In this document: positions 33,488 through 41,861 of the stretch, piece after piece | Layout of the letters: each line of letters starts with the position of its first letter | Numbering within the stretch: the first letter of the stretch is position 1 | From: G965216695 sp965216695 | Lineage (GTDB): Bacteria; Pseudomonadota; Gammaproteobacteria; Pseudomonadales; Azotimanducaceae | Assembly (NCBI GenBank): GCA_965216695.1 | Contig: OZ244212.1 | Span: forward strand, 2,480,001 to 2,544,000 | DNA length: 64,000 bases | Direction of reading: 5' to 3' | The notes under the pieces: model-generated | What the model was told of the DNA's origin: nothing | What the model saw: only the letters and a program-made list of their open reading frames with translations | The model's database searches: none | Program-made: the position numbers and the translations under genes

Positions 33488-34816
33488 ATGACAAACGACC
33501 CTTCCCGCCGTCTGGCCACACGCGCCCTGCATCAGGTACTGGCCAACGGCAGAACCCTCGATCAGGTGAATGCAAAACAACCGCTGACCCCGCGCGCTAC
33601 CGAACTCGTCTACGGTACGCTGCGCCACCTGTTCTCGCTGCGTGCGGAACTTGCGTCGGTTCTGGACAAACCGTTTAAGCCCAAAGACCGGATCGTAGAA
33701 TCACTGCTGCTGATCGCACTCTACGAATTGCGGCACGCCAGCGCACCGGCGTACGCGGTGGTCAACGAATCCGCTGCGCTCTGCCGACCACTCAGAAAGT
33801 CCTGGGCGGTCGGCGTGGTAAACGCCGTGTTGCGTCGGCTGAGCGCCGTTGAATCCGATACGGAACACGACCATCTGGAACATCCCGCGTGGCTGTTCAC
33901 GTTATTAGCAGAGCAGTATCCCGACGAGGTCGAGGCCATCTGCCGCACGAACAACACCCGGCCGCCGATGGTGCTGCGGGTAAACCGTACGCGCTGCAGT
34001 CGTAGCGACTATCTGACGCGCTTGCGCGACGAAGCCGGCGTGGACGCGACCGCAGACGGGCCGCCCACCGCCATACGGCTGAAACACCCGATGGCCCAGG
34101 ATCGTTTGCCGGGGTTTGCCGAGGGTGACGCTGCCGTGCAGGACGCGGGCGCGCAATGGGCAAGCGTGCTGCTGGCGGAACCCGCGGCAACGCGCGCCGA
34201 CGCCACCCCATCCAGGACGCCGGGTGGGGCTCACCGATACCTCGATGCATGCGCCGCGCCCGGGGGCAAGCTGTTTGCGTGGAATGAGCAACTGCTCACA
34301 GAGCGTGCGGCAGCGTCGTTCGAGCTTCACGCGCTGGATGCAAGCGCGACGCGGCTGGATCAGTGCCGCCTGATCGGCGCTCGGCTGGGCCACCATGACG
34401 TGGTTTATCATCAGGGCGACGCCACCGATCTCGCGTGGTGGGACCGCAGGCCGTATCACACCATCCTGCTGGACGCGCCTTGTACGGGTACCGGCACCAT
34501 CCGCCGCCATCCCGAAATTCGCGTGCTGCGCTCACCGGACGATCTCGTCCGCTATACCGAGCTGCAACGCCAACTGCTGGCAAACCTGTGGCAGACCCTG
34601 AACCAGGAAGGTACTCTGTTGTATTGCACCTGTTCGATTCTCGCCGATGAGAACGACGACATCATCGCGCACTTTCTGGAACGCACTCCCGATGCGCACA
34701 CCGTGCCTATTTCGCTACCCGTCGGCCGGGCTACCCGGCACGGTTGGCAGATCCTCGGCCCCGACGGCGACTGTGACGGTTTCTACTACGCGCGCGTTGC
34801 GCGACGCGGTAACTAA
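33488..34816 (+). CDS. rsmB: 16S rRNA (cytosine-967-C5)-methyltransferase
   Basis: 442 residues. The N-terminal NusB-like RNA-binding domain (LATRALHQVLANGRTLDQVN to LRRLSAV) is followed by the methyltransferase domain with LDACAAPGGKLF as the SAM-binding loop, ILLDAPCTGTGTIRRHPEI as motif IV with the PC cysteine, and LLYCTCSILADEND with the catalytic TC cysteine. The C-terminal WQILGPDGDCDGFYYARV is also standard for RsmB. It is third in def-fmt-rsmB-trkA. Confidence 0.96.
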   Translation: MTNDPSRRLATRALHQVLANGRTLDQVNAKQPLTPRATELVYGTLRHLFSLRAELASVLDKPFKPKDRIVESLLLIALYELRHASAPAYAVVNESAALCRPLRKSWAVGVVNAVLRRLSAVESDTEHDHLEHPAWLFTLLAEQYPDEVEAICRTNNTRPPMVLRVNRTRCSRSDYLTRLRDEAGVDATADGPPTAIRLKHPMAQDRLPGFAEGDAAVQDAGAQWASVLLAEPAATRADATPSRTPGGAHRYLDACAAPGGKLFAWNEQLLTERAAASFELHALDASATRLDQCRLIGARLGHHDVVYHQGDATDLAWWDRRPYHTILLDAPCTGTGTIRRHPEIRVLRSPDDLVRYTELQRQLLANLWQTLNQEGTLLYCTCSILADENDDIIAHFLERTPDAHTVPISLPVGRATRHGWQILGPDGDCDGFYYARVARRGN

Positions 34817-34839
34817 CAAGTCACCGGACGGGTAGGGCA

Positions 34840-36213
34840 GTGAAGATCCTGATACTCGGTGCCGGTCAGGTAGGGGGCACACTTGCAGAGAACCTGGCGA
34901 AAGAGGCGTTCGACGTAACGCTGGTAGATCGGGATCCACATGTGCTGCACGAGCTGCGCGATCGCCTGGACATCCAGACGGTTCAGGGCTGGGCCTCTCA
35001 CCCGGACGTGCTGCGCCGGGCGGGCGCCGACGACGCCGATATGCTCGTCGCCGTAACCTCCAGCGACGAAGTCAACATGGTTGCTTGCCAGGTTAGCTAC
35101 TCGCTGTTCAAAACGCCGATGAAGATTGCGCGCGTACGCTCTAATTCGTACACGTCGCGTGACGGCTTCTTCACCCAGGAACACATGCCGATTGATGTGC
35201 TGATCAATCCGGAAGAAGTCGTTATGCGCAACATTCAGCAGCTGCTGCACTATCCCGGCGCGTTGCAGGTGCTGGACTTCGCCGACGGTCGCGTACAGCT
35301 CGTGGGCGTGCGGGTGGTAACCGGCGGTTCGCTGGTCGGCCAGGCAATTGCGGTGCTACGGGAACACATGCCAGCCGTAGACACCCGCGTGGCGGCCATC
35401 TACCGCCAGGGGCAGGCGATCGTACCGCAGGGAACGACGGTGATCGAAGCCAACGACGAAGTGTTCTTTCTGGCTGCGCGTAAAGACATTAAAAAGGTGA
35501 TGAGGGAATTGCGCAGCGTGGAGCGCCCGTTTCGGCGCGTGATGATCGCCGGCGGCGGCAACATCGGCGCCGGACTTGCCGCCGAGGTGGAATCACGCTT
35601 CTCCGTGAAAATTCTGGAATTCGACCGCGAACGCTGCACGTACCTCGCCGAAAACCTGGACAACACGGTCGTGCTGCACGCAGACGCCACCGACCGCGAA
35701 CTGTTGATCGAAGAAAACATAGAGCAGTGCGATGCATTCTGCGCAGTAACCAACGACGACGAAGTAAACATCATGGCGTCGCTGATGGCGAAACGTCTGG
35801 GTGTACGCCAGGTACTTACCCTCATCAGCAAGCCCGCCTACGTCGACCTTGTACAGGGTGGGGAGATCGACATCGCCATCTCGCCGCAGCAAGCCACCAC
35901 GAGCTCATTGCTGTCGCACGTACGGCGCGCCGACGTCGCCCGCGTGCATAGTCTGCGTCGCGGCGCCGCCGAAGCCATGGAAGCCATTGCCCACGGTGAC
36001 AGCAAGAGCTCTAAGGTGGTGGGGCGCGCCATCCGCGACATCGATCTTCCCAAGGGCGCGAGCATAGGCGCCGTAGTACGCGGCGATGAAGTACTGATTG
36101 CCCACGATGACGTTGTCGTTGAATCCGACGATCACGTCATTCTGTTTCTCGTCGACAAGAAGCAGGTAGCAGCGGTGGAGAAGCTCTTTCAAGTCGGCCT
36201 GAGCTTCTTCTAG
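34840..36213 (+). CDS. trkA: Trk potassium uptake NAD-binding regulator TrkA
   Basis: 457 residues from GTG at 34840. Two Rossmann (RCK) domains are visible, MKILILGAGQVGGTLAENLA and VMIAGGGNIGAGLAAEVE, each followed by a TrkA-C domain, the four-part layout of E. coli TrkA. It binds NAD(H) and gates the TrkH potassium channel from the cytoplasmic side. The trkH gene follows after 10 bases, so both halves of the uptake system are produced together. It closes the def-fmt-rsmB run. Confidence 0.97.
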   Translation: MKILILGAGQVGGTLAENLAKEAFDVTLVDRDPHVLHELRDRLDIQTVQGWASHPDVLRRAGADDADMLVAVTSSDEVNMVACQVSYSLFKTPMKIARVRSNSYTSRDGFFTQEHMPIDVLINPEEVVMRNIQQLLHYPGALQVLDFADGRVQLVGVRVVTGGSLVGQAIAVLREHMPAVDTRVAAIYRQGQAIVPQGTTVIEANDEVFFLAARKDIKKVMRELRSVERPFRRVMIAGGGNIGAGLAAEVESRFSVKILEFDRERCTYLAENLDNTVVLHADATDRELLIEENIEQCDAFCAVTNDDEVNIMASLMAKRLGVRQVLTLISKPAYVDLVQGGEIDIAISPQQATTSSLLSHVRRADVARVHSLRRGAAEAMEAIAHGDSKSSKVVGRAIRDIDLPKGASIGAVVRGDEVLIAHDDVVVESDDHVILFLVDKKQVAAVEKLFQVGLSFF

Positions 36214-36223
36214 AGCGGGTACT

Positions 36224-37666
36224 ATGCATCTGAGCGTTATCTCCCGCGTTACCGGAATTCTGCTCACGCTCTTCAGTATTGCACTGCTTTTACCCGTCGT
36301 CGTCGCAGTTATCTATCAGGAAGATACCATTCGGGTATTCGTAACGGCATTTGCCATTACACTGATATCTGGTTTGGCGATGTGGCTGTTGCCGCGGTCC
36401 CGACGCGAACTTCTGAGCGGCGATGGTTTTTTCATTACCGTGTTGTTCTACCTTGGGCTGGGGCTTTTCGGCGCCTTGCCGTTGTACCTGTTCAAATCGC
36501 TGGACCTGTCCTTTACCAACGCCGCTTTCGAAAGCCTGTCCGGTCTAACGACCACCGGCGCCACGGTGTTGACCGGCCTGGACGACATGCCAAAGTCGGT
36601 GCTGTTCTACCGGCACCTATTGCAGTGGCTGGGCGGCATGGGAATCATCGTACTTGCCGTTGCGATCCTCCCCATGCTCGGGATCGGCGGTATGCAGCTG
36701 TATCGGGCGGAGTCCCCTGGTCCCGTTAAAGACAACAAACTCACGCCGCGGATCACGCAGACCGCAAAGGCGCTGTGGTATCTGTATCTTGGTTTAACCA
36801 TTGCCTGCGCAAGCGCGTACTGGGTTGTTGGAATGAGCGTGTTCGACGCGATTTGCCACAGCTTTTCCACTGTGGCGATCGGTGGGTTTTCCACGCACGA
36901 TGCCAGCATTGGTTTCTTCGACAGCGCCGCGGTGGAAGCGGTAGCGATCTTTTTCATGATTCTGGCGGGAATCAATTTCGGCCTGCACTTCACGGTAGTG
37001 TCTCGACGCAACCTCTACTACTACATACGCGACCCGGAGGTGCGCCTGTATCTATGCATTCTCGTTGGCGTGGCCGCCATCGTCTGTGGCGTGCTACTGC
37101 GGGAAGACGCCACGGATCAGCCGTTCCGTGAAGGGGTTTTCCAGACCGTTTCGATGGCTACTACCACAGGCTTCGCGACCACGGAGTTTCATCTGTGGCC
37201 GTCGGCAGCGCCGGTGATACTGCTGCTTGCAGCGTTCGCGGGCGGCTGCGCAGGTTCCACCGCCGGTGGCGTGAAAGTGATCCGTGTACTGATGATCTAT
37301 CTGCAGGGATTCCGCGAAGTACAGCGGCTGATTCACCCGAACGGCGTGTTTCCGTTGAAGCTCGGCGGGCAGATCATTCCAGATCGTGTGACTCAGGCCG
37401 TGTGGGGATTCTTCTCCGCCTACGTAATTATCTTTCTCAGCATGGTCGCGGTGCTGATGCTCATCTCGGACTTGGATTTCACCACCGCGTTTGCGGCCGT
37501 TGCAGCGTGCCTCAACAATCTGGGCCCAGGACTCGGGAGCGTGGCGGAAAATTACGCGTCGATTCCGGCCGCTACCAAGTGGGTGCTGGTGTTTGCAATG
37601 CTGTTGGGACGGCTCGAGATATTCACGCTGCTCGTGCTGCTCTCTCCCGCTTTCTGGCGGCGATGA
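36224..37666 (+). CDS. trkH: Trk potassium uptake membrane protein TrkH
   Basis: 480 residues with many hydrophobic segments. The potassium selectivity-filter loops are recognisable as SLSGLTTTGATVLTG, FSTVAIGGFSTHDASIG, and VSMATTTGFATTEFHLWP, and a fourth in AACLNNLGPGLG. EIFTLLVLLSPAFWRR is the usual C-terminus. It forms the K+ pore in the inner membrane. It is co-transcribed with trkA, and its stop overlaps the start of the cytochrome b561 gene as ATGA. Confidence 0.97.
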   Translation: MHLSVISRVTGILLTLFSIALLLPVVVAVIYQEDTIRVFVTAFAITLISGLAMWLLPRSRRELLSGDGFFITVLFYLGLGLFGALPLYLFKSLDLSFTNAAFESLSGLTTTGATVLTGLDDMPKSVLFYRHLLQWLGGMGIIVLAVAILPMLGIGGMQLYRAESPGPVKDNKLTPRITQTAKALWYLYLGLTIACASAYWVVGMSVFDAICHSFSTVAIGGFSTHDASIGFFDSAAVEAVAIFFMILAGINFGLHFTVVSRRNLYYYIRDPEVRLYLCILVGVAAIVCGVLLREDATDQPFREGVFQTVSMATTTGFATTEFHLWPSAAPVILLLAAFAGGCAGSTAGGVKVIRVLMIYLQGFREVQRLIHPNGVFPLKLGGQIIPDRVTQAVWGFFSAYVIIFLSMVAVLMLISDLDFTTAFAAVAACLNNLGPGLGSVAENYASIPAATKWVLVFAMLLGRLEIFTLLVLLSPAFWRR

Positions 37667-38241
37667 CCACGCACACCTCGCGCTGGCGCAACTCGTCCTC
37701 CGGGTACGGCTGGGTCTCGATTGGGTTTCATTGGCTAACAGCTCTCACCGCAATTGCGCTGTTCTGCCTGGGGCTGTGGATGGTGGACCTGACCTACTAC
37801 GACCCCTGGTACAAGCGTGCACCGGACATCCATCGCAGCGTCGGTATTCTGTTGGCACTGACCACGCTCTGCCGGCTTGCCTGGCGTTGGCTGCACCCGG
37901 CGCCCGCCGCACTGGAACATCGACCTCTGATGCGGACCGCGGCACGCCTTGTTCACATCATGTTGTATGCGTTGCTGTTCGGGCTTTTCACGAGCGGTTA
38001 CCTCGTTTCAACCGCCAAGGGGCAGCCGGTTCAGGTGTTCGACTGGTTCAGCGTACCGGCGACAATCACCGGCATAGACAACCTGGAGGATACCGCGGGT
38101 ACGATCCACGAGCTGTTCGCGTTCACACTCGCCGGACTAGTTGTGTTGCACTCGGGTGCAGCGTTGGTCCACCATTTCAGGCTGAAGGACCAGACGCTGC
38201 TGCGCATGCTGAAACCGCCGCGCGGGGACGGCGCCGTGTAG
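37663..38241 (+). CDS. Cytochrome b561 family protein
   Basis: 192 residues from ATG 37663, overlapping the trkH stop by four bases. Four membrane helices are visible, with heme-ligand histidines in SIGFHWLTALTAIALF, PDIHRSVGILLAL and TIHELFAFTLAGLVVLH. This is the bacterial CybB-type di-heme b561 that passes electrons from quinol or superoxide across the inner membrane. A YceI gene follows after 23 bases; CybB and YceI are often paired. Confidence 0.9.
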   Translation: MTTHTSRWRNSSSGYGWVSIGFHWLTALTAIALFCLGLWMVDLTYYDPWYKRAPDIHRSVGILLALTTLCRLAWRWLHPAPAALEHRPLMRTAARLVHIMLYALLFGLFTSGYLVSTAKGQPVQVFDWFSVPATITGIDNLEDTAGTIHELFAFTLAGLVVLHSGAALVHHFRLKDQTLLRMLKPPRGDGAV

Positions 38242-38264
38242 AACAATCGTGAAAGGGGAAACCG

Positions 38265-38912
38265 ATGGTTAACGACTGCATTCATCCTGACCGAGGTCAG
38301 GTTGCCGGATTACGCCGCACGCTCCGGCTCGGTACGCTCGCGCTTTGTGTGTTGATCGCCGGCCTCGGGATCGGCAGCCAAAGTTTCGCCGACACCTACA
38401 AGATCGACATTCCAGGGATGCACGCAAACATTCAGTTCCGCGTGAAGCACCTGGGTTTCAGCTGGCTGTACGGCCGCTTCAACCAGTTTGACGGCACCTT
38501 CGAATACCATCCGGAAGCGATCGAGAAATCCTGGATTCGCGTGCAGATCGACATGTCGAGCCTGGATTCCAACCACGCGGAACGTGACAAGCACCTGCGC
38601 AGCGCCGATTTTCTGAACACCGACGAGTTTCCGACCGCCACGTTCCTGTCCACGAAGGTGACCGACCTCGGCGACGGCAACGCGACCATTGCCGGAGAGC
38701 TGACGCTGCACGGCGTGACGCGACCCGTGACGCTCGAGGCCCGCTACATTGGCGGCGGCGACGATCCGTGGGGCGGCTACCGGCAGGGCTTTCACGCCAC
38801 CACCACCATTCAGCCGGCCGATTACGGTATCAACATGGCAGTATTAGGGCCCGCGTCGCAGGACGTGGAGCTGGACCTAGCGGTCGAGGGTGTTCGTATC
38901 GACAAGGATTAG
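38265..38912 (+). CDS. YceI family periplasmic lipid-binding protein
   Basis: 215 residues, ATG preceded by AAAGGGG. A signal peptide (LRLGTLALCVLIAGLGIGSQSFA) leads to a lipocalin-like barrel: TYKIDIPGMHANIQFRVKHLGFSWLYGRF, FLNTDEFPTATFLSTKV, GELTLHGVTRPVTL and DYGINMAVLGPASQDVELDLAVEG are standard YceI text. YceI proteins bind polyisoprenoids such as ubiquinone-like lipids. The upstream cytochrome b561 fits such a quinone link. 38913-39016, up to the convergent lpxL end, shows nothing I can support. Confidence 0.94.
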   Translation: MVNDCIHPDRGQVAGLRRTLRLGTLALCVLIAGLGIGSQSFADTYKIDIPGMHANIQFRVKHLGFSWLYGRFNQFDGTFEYHPEAIEKSWIRVQIDMSSLDSNHAERDKHLRSADFLNTDEFPTATFLSTKVTDLGDGNATIAGELTLHGVTRPVTLEARYIGGGDDPWGGYRQGFHATTTIQPADYGINMAVLGPASQDVELDLAVEGVRIDKD

Positions 38913-39016
38913 TTCCACCTTTCTCTATCTGCCGCCCGGGCTGAAGCTGACCCTCTCCAACCGTCAGGCAGTTCTGAAGTATGAAGAGCCCCAAGCGGTG
39001 TCACCGGCCCTTGACG

Positions 39017-39895
39017 TCAACCCGATTTATAGACGTTCCGCTCACCCCGCGGTTGACGCTTGAAGCGCTTGTATTCCCATTGATACTGCGCGGGATGCCG
39101 CGTCACCAGGCGCTCAATCTCGCGGTTCATTGCCGCGGCGGCTTCGCCCGGGTTATCCGAGCGCAACGTATCCGGGAGCGGTTCGAATCCGATCGAGAAG
39201 CCGCGGGACGTGCGCAGCCCCCAGCCGAGAACGAGGCGCGCGCGCGAGCGTTTGGCCAACCTTTGCGCAAGCGTCATCGTCAGTGCGCGCTCACCGAAGA
39301 AGGGTACGTATACGCCTGCCTCCCGGTCCGGAACCTGGTCGGGCAGCAGGCCAACCAACCGTCCGTCACGCAGCGCACGCACTACGGACAGAATGCCCCG
39401 TTTATCGATCGGAAACAGCTGTGCACCACCGCGGTTACGCGCGCGGCGGAGCGCGCGGTCCAGGCCCGCCAGGCGTGGCGGGTCGTACAGCGCATGAAGA
39501 CGGTACCGGCCGAGGTACAGCGCCACCACTTCCCAATTGCCGATGTGGGGCACCAGCAGCAGCACACCATCACCGCTCGCTAGCCCATCACTAACGAGTT
39601 GCTCGCCCTGCACCGATTCAATCGTGCGCTGCCATCGCGCCTCCGGCCAGTGCCAGCACATACCCGTTTCCGCAACCAGCCTGCCAGTGTGCGCGAGACT
39701 CTGTCGTCCAAGGCGCTCGCGCTCCGCTTCGGACAGGTCCGGAAAACACAGCTTCAGATTACGCCGCGTAATCCGTTTGCCACCCGCGCCGAAGACCCAG
39801 AGCAGGCTCGCGACCGAGGCTCCCAGCCACCGCGCCGCATTCAATGGCAGCAGCGCGAGCAGTCGAATTCCAATGCGGGCGACTAGCGCGGCCAA
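39017..39895 (-). CDS. Lipid A late acyltransferase (LpxL/HtrB family)
   Basis: 292 residues from TTG at 39895. It transfers a secondary acyl chain to Kdo-lipid A. An N-terminal membrane helix is followed by LVPHIGNWEVV (the HxxxxE/D-type acyltransferase motif is HIGNWE), LPDQVPDREAGVYVPFFGERALT and QYQWEYKRFKRQPRG at the C-terminus. Whether it adds laurate (LpxL) or myristate (LpxM/other) cannot be told. It follows tag by 10 bases and is likely co-transcribed. Confidence 0.92.
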   Translation of the reverse strand: MAALVARIGIRLLALLPLNAARWLGASVASLLWVFGAGGKRITRRNLKLCFPDLSEAERERLGRQSLAHTGRLVAETGMCWHWPEARWQRTIESVQGEQLVSDGLASGDGVLLLVPHIGNWEVVALYLGRYRLHALYDPPRLAGLDRALRRARNRGGAQLFPIDKRGILSVVRALRDGRLVGLLPDQVPDREAGVYVPFFGERALTMTLAQRLAKRSRARLVLGWGLRTSRGFSIGFEPLPDTLRSDNPGEAAAAMNREIERLVTRHPAQYQWEYKRFKRQPRGERNVYKSG

Positions 39896-39905
39896 AGGAG
39901 TCCGT

Positions 39906-40481
39906 TCACCGACGAGCGAGTTGGCGGCGCACCGCCGTATCGCAAGCCGTAAACCGGAAGCACTCGGGGTGATGGTCGTTCACCATGCCCACGCTCTGCA
40001 TGAACGCGTAGCAGATCGTTGGCCCAACGAAACGGAAGCCGGCCCGCTTGAGCGCTTTGGACATGGCGCGCGACTCGGGCGTCTCGCTCGGCACCGCTGT
40101 CGTGTCACGCACGTTGGGCGCAAACCTCCAAACCAACGCAGAAAAGTTGTCCGGCAGGTCGAGATACGAGCGGGCATTGGTGATGAGCGCATCCAGCTTG
40201 CCGCGATGACGAATCAGACCGGCATCGGCCAACCAGCGGTCCATCCGCCGCCCGCCATAGCGCGCGAGCTTGTGGGGATCGAAGTCGTAGAACGCCGAGC
40301 GCATGTGCTCGCGTTTTTTCAGCACCGTCCACCAGGACAGCCCGGCCTGCATGCCTTCCAGCATCAGCCGTTCGAACAACGCCTGATCGTCCGTTACGGG
40401 AACGCCCCATTCTTCGTCGTGGTACGCCACGTACAGCGGTACCGATCCACACCATGTGCATCGCGTGGCGTCTTTGACCAT
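39906..40481 (-). CDS. tag: DNA-3-methyladenine glycosylase I
   Basis: 191 residues from ATG at 40481, with AAAGGG five bases upstream (GTG 40487 is a less likely start). It removes 3-methyladenine from alkylated DNA. RCTWCGSVPLYVAYHDEEWG contains the N-terminal zinc ligands, FERLMLEGMQAGLSWWTVLKKRE is the helix-hairpin-helix region, and FVGPTICYAFMQSVGMVNDHHPECF carries the remaining histidine and cysteine ligands. In pseudomonads glyQ-glyS normally lie beside it; they are absent here. gmhB is divergent, starting 50 bases away. Confidence 0.95.
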   Translation of the reverse strand: MVKDATRCTWCGSVPLYVAYHDEEWGVPVTDDQALFERLMLEGMQAGLSWWTVLKKREHMRSAFYDFDPHKLARYGGRRMDRWLADAGLIRHRGKLDALITNARSYLDLPDNFSALVWRFAPNVRDTTAVPSETPESRAMSKALKRAGFRFVGPTICYAFMQSVGMVNDHHPECFRFTACDTAVRRQLARR

Positions 40482-40531
40482 CTGCACCCTTTCCCGTAGA
40501 TTGCGCGCTCTCGAGAATCACCGGCGAGCGC

Positions 40532-41068
40532 ATGTTCGATTTGATTCTGCTGGACCGCGACGGTGTGATCAACGCGGATTCGCCAGCGTTCATCAAATCG
40601 CCGGCCGAGTGGACACCGCTGCCCGGGTCACTGCAGGCGATCGCAGCGTTGAACGCATCGGGGTGCCGGGTGGGCGTGTGCTCGAATCAATCCGGCATCG
40701 GCCGCGGCCTGTTCACGCGCGCGACGCTCCGCCGGATCCACCGTCGAATGCACGACGAACTTGCTAAGGAGGGCGGTCATCTGGATCTGCTGACCTACTG
40801 CCCACATCACCCGGACGACGGCTGTGCGTGCCGCAAACCGTTACCCGGAATGCTCCATTTGGCGATGCGACTTACCGGGGTTCCACCGGCAAGAACGTGC
40901 TTCGTCGGAGACGCGGACCGGGATCTCGCGGCGGCCGCTAGCGCCGGGTGTACACCGGTATTGGTGCGTACCGGGCACGGATTGCAGACCGAACCCCGCT
41001 GCGGCCTCTCGCAAGAGTGGGTGTTCGACGACCTGGCGGCCTTCGCCAACGCGATGGGCGCCCGTTAA
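40532..41068 (+). CDS. gmhB: D-glycero-D-manno-heptose 1,7-bisphosphate 7-phosphatase
   Basis: 178 residues. It is a HAD-family phosphatase that removes the 7-phosphate in ADP-heptose synthesis for LPS. LILLDRDGVINADSP holds the catalytic aspartates, VCSNQSGIGRG is motif II, CPHHPDDGCACRKPLPGM gives the family's zinc-binding cysteine and histidine loop, and CFVGDADRDLAAAASAG is motif IV. Its TAATG overlap with plsC shows translational coupling. Confidence 0.95.
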   Translation: MFDLILLDRDGVINADSPAFIKSPAEWTPLPGSLQAIAALNASGCRVGVCSNQSGIGRGLFTRATLRRIHRRMHDELAKEGGHLDLLTYCPHHPDDGCACRKPLPGMLHLAMRLTGVPPARTCFVGDADRDLAAAASAGCTPVLVRTGHGLQTEPRCGLSQEWVFDDLAAFANAMGAR

Positions 41069-41796
41069 TGCCGCTATTGATGGCCATACGCTCAACGCTG
41101 TTCTACACCGGCTACATTATTCTGACGGTCACCTGGGGCACGCTCTCGGTGCTGGTTGGCTGGACGATGCCGTACCGCAAGCGGTTCCGCTTCATCATCG
41201 GGACCTGGACCCGTTTGGTCTTAGGTTGGTTAGCGCTTACTTGCGGAATAAGGCCTAGAATTAAAGGGCTAGATAACCTGCCCGATGAACCCTGCATCGT
41301 TTTCGTGAAACACGAGAGTACGTGGGAGACGTTGTTTCTGCAGACGCTGCTGGCGCCCCAAGCCACGATCATCAAGAAGGAGCTGCTGCGCATTCCGTTC
41401 TTCGGCTGGGCGTTTGCCGTTCTGAAACCCATAGCGATTGACCGCCGGCGACCGCGAGCGGCGCTGAAGACCCTGATCAACGAAGGCCGGCGTCGGTTGG
41501 AAGACGGGATCTGGGTGGTGTTGTTTCCGGAAGGGACGCGAACGCCGCCGGGCGAAGTACGCTCATTTCAGGCAGGGGGTGCGGCACTGGCTGTCGCTGC
41601 CCGTCGGCCGCTGGTAGTGATCGCGCACAATGCCGGCGATTACTGGCCCGCACATCGTTTTCTGAAACGTCCCGGCACCGTTCAGATCGAGATCGCAGCC
41701 CCTATAGACACCGAATCAATGACCAGCAAGGACGTAAACGACGCCGCGCTCACCACAATGCGCAATCTGGTTACGTCGATACGCGGCCAGAGCTAG
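41068..41796 (+). CDS. 1-acyl-sn-glycerol-3-phosphate acyltransferase (PlsC family)
   Basis: 242 residues from ATG 41068, which overlaps the gmhB stop. After a membrane segment the acyltransferase motifs appear in order: VFVKHESTWETLFLQ (Hx4D-type, here HESTWE), PFFGWAFAVLKPIAIDRR, VVLFPEGTRTPPGEV and PLVVIAHNAGDYWP. The glutamate in HESTWE replaces the more common aspartate, as in several gammaproteobacterial relatives encoded beside gyrB. It makes phosphatidic acid. It converges on gyrB. Confidence 0.9.
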   Translation: MPLLMAIRSTLFYTGYIILTVTWGTLSVLVGWTMPYRKRFRFIIGTWTRLVLGWLALTCGIRPRIKGLDNLPDEPCIVFVKHESTWETLFLQTLLAPQATIIKKELLRIPFFGWAFAVLKPIAIDRRRPRAALKTLINEGRRRLEDGIWVVLFPEGTRTPPGEVRSFQAGGAALAVAARRPLVVIAHNAGDYWPAHRFLKRPGTVQIEIAAPIDTESMTSKDVNDAALTTMRNLVTSIRGQS

Positions 41797-41817
41797 CTGA
41801 GGGGTATTTATTCGAAC

Positions 41818-41860
41818 CGAACGTTCGTTCCTCTGTTCAATGTATCAGAACGAACGTTCG
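41818..41860. repeat. Long inverted repeat between plsC and gyrB
   Basis: Arms CGAACGTTCGTTC (41818-41830) and GAACGAACGTTCG (41848-41860) pair perfectly over 13 bases with a 17-base loop; each arm also contains its own palindrome CGAACGTTCG. The right arm ends one base after the gyrB stop codon. It lies between convergent genes, so a bidirectional terminator is the simplest reading; the TTT after the right arm gives a minimal T run only towards plsC. A regulator-binding palindrome is the alternative. Confidence 0.75.
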
Positions 41861-41861
41861 T

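Noticed and set aside
39537..40499. Plus-strand frame across lpxL and tag
   Set aside because: Both genes on the minus strand are clear enzymes; the opposite frame shows no family text and unnatural composition.
41818..41860. LexA box
   Set aside because: Gammaproteobacterial LexA sites are CTG-N10-CAG; the GAACGTTC core lacks the spacing of either that or the Gram-positive type.
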